Assembly (NCBI RefSeq): GCF_000003605.2
Contig: NW_003120940.1
Location: forward strand, 179,978 to 208,917
From: Saccoglossus kowalevskii
Taxonomy: Eukaryota; Hemichordata; Enteropneusta; Harrimaniidae
DNA: 28,940 nucleotides
Direction: 5' to 3'
A program made the position numbers and the translations under genes. The notes under the pieces were generated by a model, which made no database searches, was not told where the DNA came from, and saw only the letters and a list, made by a program, of their open reading frames with translations. Shown here in pieces: positions 25,901 to 28,940 of the stretch. Positions within the stretch are counted from its first letter, which is position 1. Every line of letters starts with the position of its first letter.

Positions 25901-26038
25901 TCAAAATTTAACGATACACCAGCTTCAATAATTACTGTTACATCTCCGTTGATAGTAATATCACCGATCACGTTATACGGACTTCCCATCATATCCAATG
26001 TAGTATTTTCTGTGAAGCCGTTTGTTAATGTTGTTGCA
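3312..26038 (-). CDS. Multi-exon gene (5'-partial): SRCR, beta-helix, C-type lectin-like, EGF, PSI-like and VWD extracellular protein, Bark beetle-like front half
   Basis: I assembled 22 exons on the minus strand: 26038-25515, 25379-24984, 24308-23460, 20378-20284, 20166-20050, 19724-19628, 19334-19153, 18657-18454, 17604-17503, 16853-16565, 16230-16033, 14954-14629, 14031-13861, 13668-13508, 13119-12996, 12561-12460, 12347-12176, 10031-9788, 7728-7397, 7136-7041, 3849-3525 and 3321-3312. Every junction has GT...AG and preserves phase, and several domains (SRCR, lectin, EGF, VWD end) are completed correctly across junctions. The product is about 1700 residues from the first visible exon; signal peptide and start are missing, probably beyond the right edge. 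SRCR plus right-handed beta-helix ending in GNWW, followed by a lectin-like domain, resembles the invertebrate Bark beetle/Anakonda family. No membrane-spanning segment is visible in the tail, so the visible form looks secreted or matrix-associated (inference). An in-frame TAA in the first exon is the only defect seen. Confidence 0.82.
3525..3849 (-). CDS. Exon U: C-terminal part of a von Willebrand factor type D domain
   Basis: About 108 codons. Residues HVVWDGDRTLHVTISSKMSG, then KICGLLGDDDDDMTDDFRKP and DGTMAKSIEEFGNSWLVPG match the end of VWD domains (G-K-x-C-G-L-x-G-x-x-x-x-D-D-F ... E-F-G-N-S-W). The N-terminal hallmark (GDPHxxTFD) is not seen here or in the preceding exon, so the domain is short or diverged at its start. 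Donor GGAAG|GTGAGT. The acceptor (CTTCGTAG, 3850-3851) is pyrimidine-poor because a palindromic repeat begins a few bases upstream. Confidence 0.92.
3858..4147. repeat. Palindromic repeat plus shared tail, MITE-family copy
   Basis: Inverted arms: CCTCAAAGTATGCAC at about 3878 and its complement GTGCATACTTTGAGG at 3958-3972, with GACAGTA inside each arm. The right part, about 4029-4143 (GACACATCAT..., CAACGAACTTCTT, ATTATTAGAGGAC), is shared with the copy at 6771-6973. The left edge abuts the acceptor of exon U. Confidence 0.75.
4943..4992. repeat. (ATT)n microsatellite
   Basis: About 16 uninterrupted ATT units in the intron between exons T and U. Confidence 0.97.
5206..5843 (+). mobile_element. 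Solo-LTR-like element, copy 1
   Basis: A 638-base unit starting TGTCATGAATTTG and ending CCCCTGATA, flanked on both sides by ATCC (5202-5205 and 5844-5847) as a 4-bp target-site duplication. It is closely similar along its whole length to copy 2 on the opposite strand at 15280-15938. It carries AATAAA at 5504-5509 and a GAGAGTC/GAGTCTTG-rich downstream part. Length, TG start, internal poly(A) signal and short duplication fit a solo LTR. The 3' end is TA rather than the usual CA, so another class of non-coding element remains possible. It sits in the intron between exons T and U, antisense to the gene. Confidence 0.75.
6771..6973. repeat. MITE-family copy related to 3858-4147
   Basis: Starts TTACGAGGATACCGCAAAG and continues TATGCACCCAGACAGTACG, the consensus-like arm of the family. 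A degraded opposite arm (TTCGTGCATATTATAT) lies near 6822. The tail from about 6856 (GACACATCATGGGAATGC) to ATTATTAGAGGAC is the same as in the copy at 3858-4147. Confidence 0.75.
7041..7136 (-). CDS. Exon T: EGF-like repeat
   Basis: Encodes CSGHGTCVTSYDCSSYCHCD, then YGYTGQCCEKK: a near-complete EGF repeat with extra cysteines. Donor AAAAG|GTAGGA; acceptor TTGACAG. Confidence 0.9.
7397..7728 (-). CDS. Exon S: Thr/Ser-rich linker and cysteine-rich EGF-like modules
   Basis: Starts WCEAFPPCEETTTTTPLSTS and continues with a roughly 30-residue Thr/Ser/Pro linker (STSTLGSTTTPYPEPEQ), a likely O-glycosylated spacer. Then come closely spaced cysteines (CECNGSRV, GECDCEYCICPPDE, VCKCRPKYECGIYPVC) and SNCSEPDCTPCDD. 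The AGT at the junction gives DDSCSGHG, correctly opening the EGF of the next exon. Donor GACA|GTAAGT; acceptor TAAAG. Confidence 0.9.
7729..9787. other. Intron between exons R and S
   Basis: About 2.06 kb without recognised coding or repeat features. Small plus-strand frames near 7998-8210 and 8298-8522 have no family resemblance. Confidence 0.7.
9788..10031 (-). CDS. Exon R: end of the beta-rich region
   Basis: About 81 codons: GIKKGTKTVAGISLDIAVPI, then KAEAQATLCQEDCGDPNTPI, and FDVMGGVPEVTSDF. It contains the only cysteines in the second half of the unrecognised region. Donor CTCGG|GTAAGT; acceptor TTGTAG. Confidence 0.86.
10032..12175. other. Intron between exons Q and R
   Basis: About 2.1 kb. 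A 137-codon minus frame at 10755-11168 and shorter ones around 11660-12049 show no recognisable motifs and overlap open frames on the other strand. I treat them as chance. Confidence 0.65.
12176..12347 (-). CDS. Exon Q: beta-rich region
   Basis: Encodes LTLDPILKGDVNFGESVEIT, then VNAEGAIVPKFVAELP and LLSKLPWWLKILP. Donor CCAG|GTGAGT; acceptor TGTCAG. Phase agrees with both neighbours. Confidence 0.85.
12460..12561 (-). CDS. Exon P: short Gly/Thr-rich exon
   Basis: 34 codons, phase 0: ISLGTLTGSAGIRTGLKAGA, then IWTDTYGLQIPKPI. Donor CTATA|GTAAGT; acceptor CGTTAG. Confidence 0.82.
12779..12864. repeat. Compact palindromic MITE-like repeat
   Basis: The left arm TATTACAAGGATACC and the reverse complement of the right arm TATTACGAGGATACC are almost identical. 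Similarity continues inward through ATATGCA and GAAGAC, leaving a very short loop. It is 86 bases long and lies in the intron between exons O and P. It is the shortest complete member of a family also seen near 1116, 3860 and 6771. Confidence 0.8.
12996..13119 (-). CDS. Exon O: beta-rich region
   Basis: Encodes SASVDGSKTLVDKVLARFIL, then PYVFIPGVIKFVVDVEGSAS. Of two possible donors I chose CAAGT|GTAAGT, the stronger match, which gives phase 0 into the next exon. Acceptor TTTTTTGCAG. Confidence 0.83.
13508..13668 (-). CDS. Exon N: beta-rich region
   Basis: Encodes RGPHILTITPKVVFQSTFKF, then FEADWWNGITLVGMEFDGSL and VEGKYEWKA. Alternating hydrophobic residues suggest strands. The acceptor is CTAG before AGAGG; the first AG keeps phase. 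Donor CAAG|GTACGC. Confidence 0.84.
13861..14031 (-). CDS. Exon M: beta-rich region with an RKRR dibasic site
   Basis: 57 codons, phase 0: VVSYKTIGTFTLIELLEITT, then SLHPVGTRKRRATLRPSFEL. The RKRR run matches the furin consensus (R-x-K/R-R) and sits between two structured-looking segments, so the protein may be cleaved here (inference). Donor AAG|GTATGT; acceptor ATATAG. Confidence 0.86.
13890..13915 (-). other. Predicted furin-type cleavage site RKRR
   Basis: Within exon M the translation reads GTRKRRATL. R-K-R-R fits the proprotein convertase consensus and is the clearest such site I noticed in the reconstructed protein. Cleavage here would separate the SRCR/lectin/EGF half from the VWD half, unless disulfides hold them together. 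Coordinates are approximate. Confidence 0.5.
14032..14628. other. Intron between exons L and M
   Basis: About 600 bases of AT-rich sequence with nothing recognised. Confidence 0.7.
14629..14954 (-). CDS. Exon L: two further copies of the 'GD-I' motif
   Basis: About 108 codons. Contains GGLVFDIGDIIVSNHSDGFL, then TELTFCGIPGLVVL and LEATVGDTIVGRNSNPFIGK. These align with VQTGDIICSIQGDGIMHK of exon J, so the region holds about three repeats of one short motif. Donor GAAG|GTAATT; acceptor TACAG. Confidence 0.87.
15280..15938 (-). mobile_element. Solo-LTR-like element, copy 2
   Basis: Reverse-complement relative of the unit at 5206-5843, with the same first bases (TGTCATGAATTTG) and last bases (CCCCTGATA). 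It is flanked by its own 4-bp duplication GTTC (plus strand GAAC at 15276-15279 and 15939-15942). The poly(A) signal is at 15614-15619 and here lies in the same direction as the host gene, in the intron between exons K and L. Small indels and substitutions separate the two copies. Confidence 0.78.
16033..16230 (-). CDS. Exon K: acidic segment of the beta-rich region
   Basis: 66 codons: YTVLLGESAQIGDVLQYADF, then a very acidic stretch (EDSLAEEGEISQYLLEELIN) and DITFDDVDIHVLET. Joins exon J through GAT (G|AT) and exon L through GAC (G|AC). The solo-LTR-like copy 2 starts 94 bases downstream in the next intron. Confidence 0.82.
16565..16853 (-). CDS. Exon J: end of the PSI-like module and start of the unrecognised beta-rich region
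   Basis: Starts PSGCRGWDNTLCPGGIVLPD, then about 75 residues rich in alternating hydrophobic positions, including EELDVQTGDIICSIQGDGIM. The 'V-x-x-G-D-I-I' phrase recurs in exons K and L. Donor CTAG|GTAGGT; acceptor CCTAG. Confidence 0.85.
16931..17435. repeat. CAGT/GAGT tetranucleotide microsatellite with assembly gap
   Basis: Long run of CAGT units with GAGT and CAGC variants on both sides of 210 N at 17109-17318. After the gap it begins as a pure TGAG run and returns to CAGT. It lies in the intron between exons I and J, and its true length is unknown. Apparent Ser/Gln reading frames here are artefacts of the repeat. Confidence 0.97.
17109..17318. other. Assembly gap (210 N)
   Basis: Unsequenced bases inside the tetranucleotide repeat. 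Exons I and J join in phase across it, so no exon has to be missing. Confidence 0.99.
17503..17604 (-). CDS. Exon I: short cysteine-rich exon
   Basis: 34 codons, phase 0: GIDCMNNQCTSSTGN, then SCTECHDVEHCFNEE. Together with the start of exon J (GCRGWDNTLCPGG) it reads as a second PSI-like module. The donor is GAG|GTTTGA, weaker than the others, but phase and the cysteine pattern support it. Confidence 0.8.
17605..18453. other. Intron between exons H and I
   Basis: About 850 bases with nothing recognised. Confidence 0.7.
18454..18657 (-). CDS. Exon H: end of EGF and a PSI-like cysteine-rich module
   Basis: 68 codons, phase 0. After GDSCDVSLCASIDTC comes CAYYEACGWCDTTLQCAPGN, the C-G-W-C signature of PSI (plexin-semaphorin-integrin) modules, then CPSWFYYACITIGPVNEC. 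Donor ACAG|GTATGG; acceptor ATTAG. Confidence 0.88.
19153..19334 (-). CDS. Exon G: two EGF-like repeats
   Basis: Encodes a tenascin-style EGF repeat (SCPASCLNHGICIDSVCICN, then DGWQGNDC) and most of a second (GCSGEGTCVGPNQCKCNDAW). The second is completed in exon H by GDSC. Donor GGCAG|GTAGGG; acceptor CTAG. Phase matches both neighbours. Confidence 0.92.
19628..19724 (-). CDS. Exon F: end of the C-type lectin-like domain
   Basis: Encodes YCKVLTVQLATAVSTVQIVN, then CELRNAFMCKVP, the closing cysteine pair with the family's typical 'F-x-C' end. The WND calcium motif is absent. Donor CCAG|GTAACA; acceptor follows a run of T (TTTTTTTTAG). Confidence 0.86.
20050..20166 (-). CDS. Exon E: middle of the C-type lectin-like domain
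   Basis: Starts DEGTTLVSTDDESGVSN, matching the C-x-x-x-G-x-x-L-V-S step of C-type lectin-like domains. 39 codons in phase 0, ending at KVWLDDLQ. No EPN or QPD sugar-binding motif is visible, so calcium-dependent sugar binding is doubtful. Confidence 0.87.
20284..20378 (-). CDS. Exon D: start of a C-type lectin-like domain
   Basis: Encodes DSCPIGYTLHGSNCYGYKGG followed by LEDARQICT: the first cysteine pair and the helix-1 cysteine (A-R-x-x-C) of a C-type lectin-like fold. It joins exon C across GAT (G|AT) and exon E in phase 0. The mariner copy lies in the intron just upstream. Confidence 0.88.
20698..20732. repeat. Mariner terminal inverted repeat with internal palindrome
   Basis: Begins directly after a TATATATATA tract, consistent with TA target-site insertion. 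AGGGGCATT (20699-20707) pairs with AATGCCCCT across an 8-base spacer. Confidence 0.8.
20698..21870 (-). mobile_element. Inactivated mariner (D,D34D) transposon
   Basis: The minus strand encodes mariner transposase pieces in order: an N-terminal helix-turn-helix region (RTPKETFDEMKEIYGDDAPS), the catalytic blocks DETWVHHYDSE, LLLQDNAPVHNS and PHPPYSPDLAPSE, and a C-terminal tail. The reading frame is broken by stops (one just after DSETKA, near 21322) and a frameshift between the second and third catalytic blocks near 21040-21060. The left end is a clear terminal repeat after TA: CGAGGGGCATTC at 20698, which holds a 9-bp inverted pair (AGGGGCATT...AATGCCCCT). A matching right end is not adjacent; a weak AATGCCCC-like match lies near 22308. 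It sits in the intron between exons C and D. Confidence 0.9.
21880..23459. other. Remainder of the intron between exons C and D
   Basis: Contains a weak mariner-end-like sequence near 22304-22320 (TTGAAATGCCCCC) and small open frames without motifs. The rest is AT-rich and unannotated. Confidence 0.55.
23460..24308 (-). CDS. Exon C: long beta-helix exon ending in a GNWW motif
   Basis: 283 codons without a stop, the longest open exon in the window. Residues show the N-x-F/I-x-N rhythm of parallel beta-helix coils (DISSNYFNDNYFGGIGI, LVSGNDFLDNILDN, MNNKFIQNTGMYMI, FHNNHFENPANDYE). It closes with IDATGNWWNFINSIDVLSRI and then FPTVNFKPIL, the pattern that ends beta-helix units in Bark-type proteins (G-N-W/Y-W, a helix, then a short strand). 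Donor CATG|GTAAGT; acceptor TTTTGTAG. Confidence 0.92.
24309..24983. other. Intron between exons B and C
   Basis: Holds the tRNA-derived fragment near 24548-24622; nothing else recognised. Confidence 0.7.
24548..24622 (-). repeat. tRNA-derived SINE fragment or tRNA pseudogene
   Basis: On the minus strand CCGGCTTAATGGATAATGG (A-box-like, about 24602-24620) is followed after about 40 bases by GAGTTCGACTT (B-box-like, 24559-24569). These are the two internal RNA polymerase III promoter elements at tRNA spacing. The T-arm does not pair well and the acceptor ends do not match, so this is not a working tRNA. It lies in the intron between exons B and C. Confidence 0.65.
24984..25379 (-). CDS. Exon B: end of SRCR and first block of beta-helix repeats
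   Basis: It begins DHSKDVGLMC, which completes the SRCR domain with its sixth cysteine across the junction TGC G|AC. Then follow repeated short strands typical of a right-handed parallel beta-helix: YWRGILFTGESS, LKNVDISFTSS, AGAIEIVGNAP, IEIRDTRIENCMNGMVISNV, VDIVSNNGYGIQII. Donor GCAG|GTACGT; acceptor TTCACAG. Confidence 0.88.
25515..26038 (-). CDS. Exon A: beta-helix leader plus most of an SRCR domain, interrupted by an in-frame stop
   Basis: About 174 codons. The first 80 or so residues (ENTTLDMMGSPYNVIGDITI, then VIIEAGVSLNFEPGTGLTV) look like the beta-strand leader of right-handed beta-helix proteins. The SRCR domain starts at VRLVDGSNPNEGRL. It continues with the hallmark GKWGTVCKDGW, VACRHLGF, DIWMDDVECTGSESSLFQC and FGNHNC, giving five of the six expected cysteines. 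The sixth is in the next exon. Between GRL and INGKW there is a TAA codon (25729-25731) in the same frame, at the position where the family has Glu (GRLEV). No intron could remove it. The donor is ACTGCG|GTAAGC. The acceptor at 26039-26040 has a weak pyrimidine tract, so the start of this exon is the least certain boundary. Confidence 0.8.
25729..25731 (-). other. In-frame TAA stop codon within the SRCR domain
   Basis: Reading the minus strand, codons are GGT AGA CTA TAA ATA AAC ATC AAT GGT AAA TGG GGG. The residues on both sides align without gaps to a normal SRCR start, with the stop in the Glu position. A single G-to-T change (GAA to TAA) explains it. It could be a nonsense allele, an assembly or base-call error, or recoding; I cannot separate these from the sequence. 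Confidence 0.9.
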
Positions 26039-26616
26039 CTCAATGATCAGTAAAATACTGAATACTGTAGGCCAATTGAACATCATTTTAACCATAAAGA
26101 CTCGCTGTTGACAGAAATATAATATGTTACTTACATATAAAACAAATCGTGTTCTAACACATAACAGCTAAACTTTCAAAGTACTGTCTGGATAATATGA
26201 CATCATCAAATTAACATATTCCAAATAAGACACAGGACAGCATAATTGAGAAAAGAGGGCAAAAATATACAATCACAAAAAAACAGAAATAAAACCAGAT
26301 AATTATATCTTATTGAACAAAACCAAAATGCAGGACTTGAATGGTACTGGCTTTAAACATTATGAAATGGAACCTGACTGAAGATTATAAATACGAATAC
26401 TGACTGCATGTGTATATACATGAATGAATGAAACCAAGCGTGACTGTGAAATCTTGTCTAAGCTAGAACTCATTCAGTGAAAGCAAATTATTGGGCAATT
26501 TGATCAATAAAACTCATCATGATGAACGTCATTTTTACTTGAATCCAAGGCTATAACTTTTTATATCATTTTAAGCCATTGAGTAACAAGCAAACAAATG
26601 TATAAATATATAAAGT

Positions 26617-26788
26617 TTATTTGAATTGCTCAGACACTAGCGTGACAAGCTCGTATGGGTTGCCCTCTCTACAGTGCTTCAAACCCAACACACGCCTGAC
26701 AGAATGATGTTTTATGTCCAAACCAATCATCCAGCCATCAAAGAGTAACGTGTGATAAAGTGCTTGCAAATTTCTGCCCAATGTTCGT
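26617..26788 (-). pseudogene. Possible C-terminal exon or gene remnant of unknown family
   Basis: Minus-strand frame reading RNLQALYHTLLFDGWMIGLD, then KHHSVRRVLGLKHCREGNPY and ELVTLVSEQFK, then TAA at 26617-26619 overlapping an AATAAA (26616-26621). An overlapping frame just upstream (26954-26727: LGDKSVFELLAKITDCFQHD and on) also reads like protein and would join it only through a frameshift near 26735-26780. I do not recognise the family. It may be the last exon of an upstream gene with its poly(A) signal, or a decayed copy. Confidence 0.3.
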
Positions 26789-26954
26789 CATCGTGTTGAA
26801 AACAATCTGTGATTTTTGCCAACAATTCAAACACGGATTTGTCTCCCAGGTTACGAGTGAGCACAGGGAAGACACAGTCTGTTGTAGCCTGACAAAATCG
26901 CGTGAGTTGCGCCCTCCGCGCAGTGTTACCACGACCACCAAAATGAATATTCAT

Positions 26955-28904
26955 CGAAACTCATTGCAAGAAGGGGTGAACTTTGCGAATTCACAGTACT
27001 GATCCTGACGACGAGACATACACTATTCTGTCAGACGTTAGTGAAGTTTGATGCCGTTCGTCCGACGAGAAGACAACATATGCATACATAACAAGCTATC
27101 CAAATACTACTTGATTTGAAAAGGCATTTTACGTGACTGTCTGTTACCGCGTTACCAATTTGGAATAATTTTTTCATTTGGAGTTTTGACGTTTGGGCTA
27201 ATTTAAAAGACAAAAAACAACGATAACGATGTGTAATTTGTAGTTTCTCCTGTTCTAAGTGAACAAGAATAGGCTAATAGGCTAAAAGAAGAAAAATCAT
27301 TGCGACAAATAAATCACCTAAATGTAAACGCAATCTAATACATTATGGACAATCACAATCCACGAAACAAATCTTTGAAGCCGAGAGCCTACACTCATGA
27401 TGACAAAAAAAATAAACAAGGCAATGTTTACTGTAAGCATTCACAAAACAATACATTGCATCAATATGAAATAGATTTTCAGAAAACAATAAACAATAGT
27501 TTGATTATATCATATTATATCATATTATATTATGTTATAGCATTATCAATACCAGTGTATTTTATGATGTAATTGCAGCAGATTATTCGCGATAATGTAT
27601 CCCATTATTGAGCATCAATTCGTTTGCTAATTAATATTCATGAGGTCATTATTAATCATGAGCTAATTAATATTAATTTGTCCATTATACTAGCTACGAT
27701 TTAACTACTTTAATTATTTTAACTTTTATTTTAACTTTTATTTTAAATATTTCAATGTAAACTTAATCTGATTTGATAAAAGTGAAAAAAATATATACAC
27801 TTTATTTTCGCAATCACGTCTAAAATACGTATTTTGAAACATTAACATCTGACCTGACAGCCATTTTTTTCAAAGCATGTCGTCCGTTTGTTACGGCCAA
27901 TATGAAAACAAGAATTTAGTTGTTTTCTTTTTCAGTGGAATGCTGGTAAATCACATTAATAATGAAAAATAAGTATTCCTTGTACCGTTAACATATAATA
28001 ACAGAAACGTATTAATTTTTTCTATACAGTTTGGTGAATCATGTGGATATTTTCTTTCAACACCAGTCAGCATTCACTGCACACATGCTTTCATTATGTG
28101 AAAAGATTATTCCGTCACGGACCCACGTCATCTACCCACCTCGATCTACAAGTGCCGTTTTTATTTTGAGTTTTATTTTAGGAAAATAAAAAAAAAACAT
28201 ATATGATAATATTGTGTAATTCCGTGTTTGCCTGGTTGCAGACAGTCGAATTGTGTTCATATTATGTTCTTTTCACAGAGTCTGGACGATCATTGGGGCA
28301 ATACCATGTTGAATATGAGTTGACGATGACTTGACGTGAGTTATTTATCGCATCATAAACACTAGGGAAAACTCATATATATTCGAGAGTCATTAAACAT
28401 CTCAAAATCTGTGCACAAACCTATTAATCTGTATATAATCAACAATTTTGCAAAACACGTTGTTGTTCCTCCTGGTTTCAGTGAACATGAAAAAATTGTC
28501 ATGCTAAATTCGGACGATCGTAACAACAAAACAAAAAACAAAGCCTATTTAAATTGTATGCATTCACAAAACATACATTGCAGCAGCTGGTGTGTAGTGA
28601 TCAACCGGGCAGTATCAGCATCAACAGGATGTTCGGAACACAGCCGACAATGATTTTATCATTTCATAATAATAGATATTAAATATTTCGAAAATGAATT
28701 TCAGTTTCATATCATTAATTAAAGATCCTAAAGATGGTCTCATAATCTATTTTTCGCGAAATAAATAAAAACATACCTGTTATGTAAATTAGTTTCAGTC
28801 AGAGACTGATTAACACACACGAGTTCTATGCACATGTGTGTGTTACGTGCCAATTGGGTAGACGAGGTATTATAACCAGACGTTGTTATTGTGATTCAGA
28901 TTAT

Positions 28905-28907
<3 letters not shown>
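26955..28907. other. Right flank, no supported gene
   Basis: Very AT-rich. It includes short local direct repeats (TTTTATTTTAACTTT near 27720-27745; CATATTATAT near 27510-27530). Two places share GCATTCACAAAACA followed by ATACATTGCA (about 27437 and 28560), hinting at a diverged repeat. Upstream exons of the SRCR gene, if any are here, were not recognisable. Confidence 0.5.

Positions 28908-28940
<33 letters not shown>
28908..28940. repeat. (TA)n microsatellite at the window edge
   Basis: Pure TA alternation running off the right end, so the length is unknown. Confidence 0.95.

Noticed and set aside
1-28940. CRISPR arrays, operons, bacterial promoters or ribosome binding sites
   Set aside because: Introns, microsatellites and transposon types show animal nuclear DNA; no such structures are seen.

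Overview
The window is animal nuclear DNA: AT-rich, with short exons bounded by GT...AG splice sites, long introns, microsatellites, mariner, MITE-like and LTR-like repeats, and a tRNA-derived SINE fragment. The proteins (SRCR, right-handed beta-helix, C-type lectin-like, EGF, PSI-like and VWD modules) point to an invertebrate metazoan, probably marine. I cannot fix the phylum.

One gene dominates. It lies on the minus strand and runs from about 26038 down to a stop codon at 3312-3314. I reconstructed 22 consecutive exons by hand. Every internal donor/acceptor pair keeps reading phase, giving about 1700 codons. The 5' end (signal peptide and earlier exons) is not visible and probably lies beyond the right edge. 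In protein order it encodes: beta-helix leader and SRCR domain (exon A), beta-helix repeats ending in a GNWW motif (B, C), C-type lectin-like domain (D-F), EGF repeats (G, start of H), PSI-like cysteine-rich modules (H, I), a long beta-strand-rich unrecognised region with a repeated 'GD-I' motif and an RKRR site (J-R), a Thr/Ser-rich linker and EGF-like modules (S, T), and the C-terminal part of a VWD domain (U). A tiny last exon (V) adds Ser-Cys-Asp and a stop. The SRCR/beta-helix/lectin front half resembles the invertebrate Bark beetle (Anakonda) family. The back half, ending in VWD with no membrane segment, does not fit my memory of that family.

The main surprise inside the gene is an in-frame TAA in the SRCR domain (25729-25731), exactly where the family normally has Glu. 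All surrounding sequence and all 21 downstream exons stay in frame.

The introns carry mobile DNA. Two inverted copies of a roughly 640-660 bp solo-LTR-like element (5206-5843 and 15280-15938) each have their own 4-bp target-site duplication. A palindromic MITE-like family is present in at least four places (about 1116, 3860, 6771 and 12779). There is a dead D,D34D mariner (20698 to about 21870 or further), a tRNA-derived SINE fragment (about 24548), and a CAGT microsatellite interrupted by a 210-base assembly gap (17109-17318).

The left flank (1-2990) is mostly unannotatable intergenic DNA with a 42-bp direct repeat and one possible small start exon at 2679. The right flank (26040-28940) holds a possible 3' end of another minus-strand gene or gene remnant near 26617, and otherwise AT-rich DNA.
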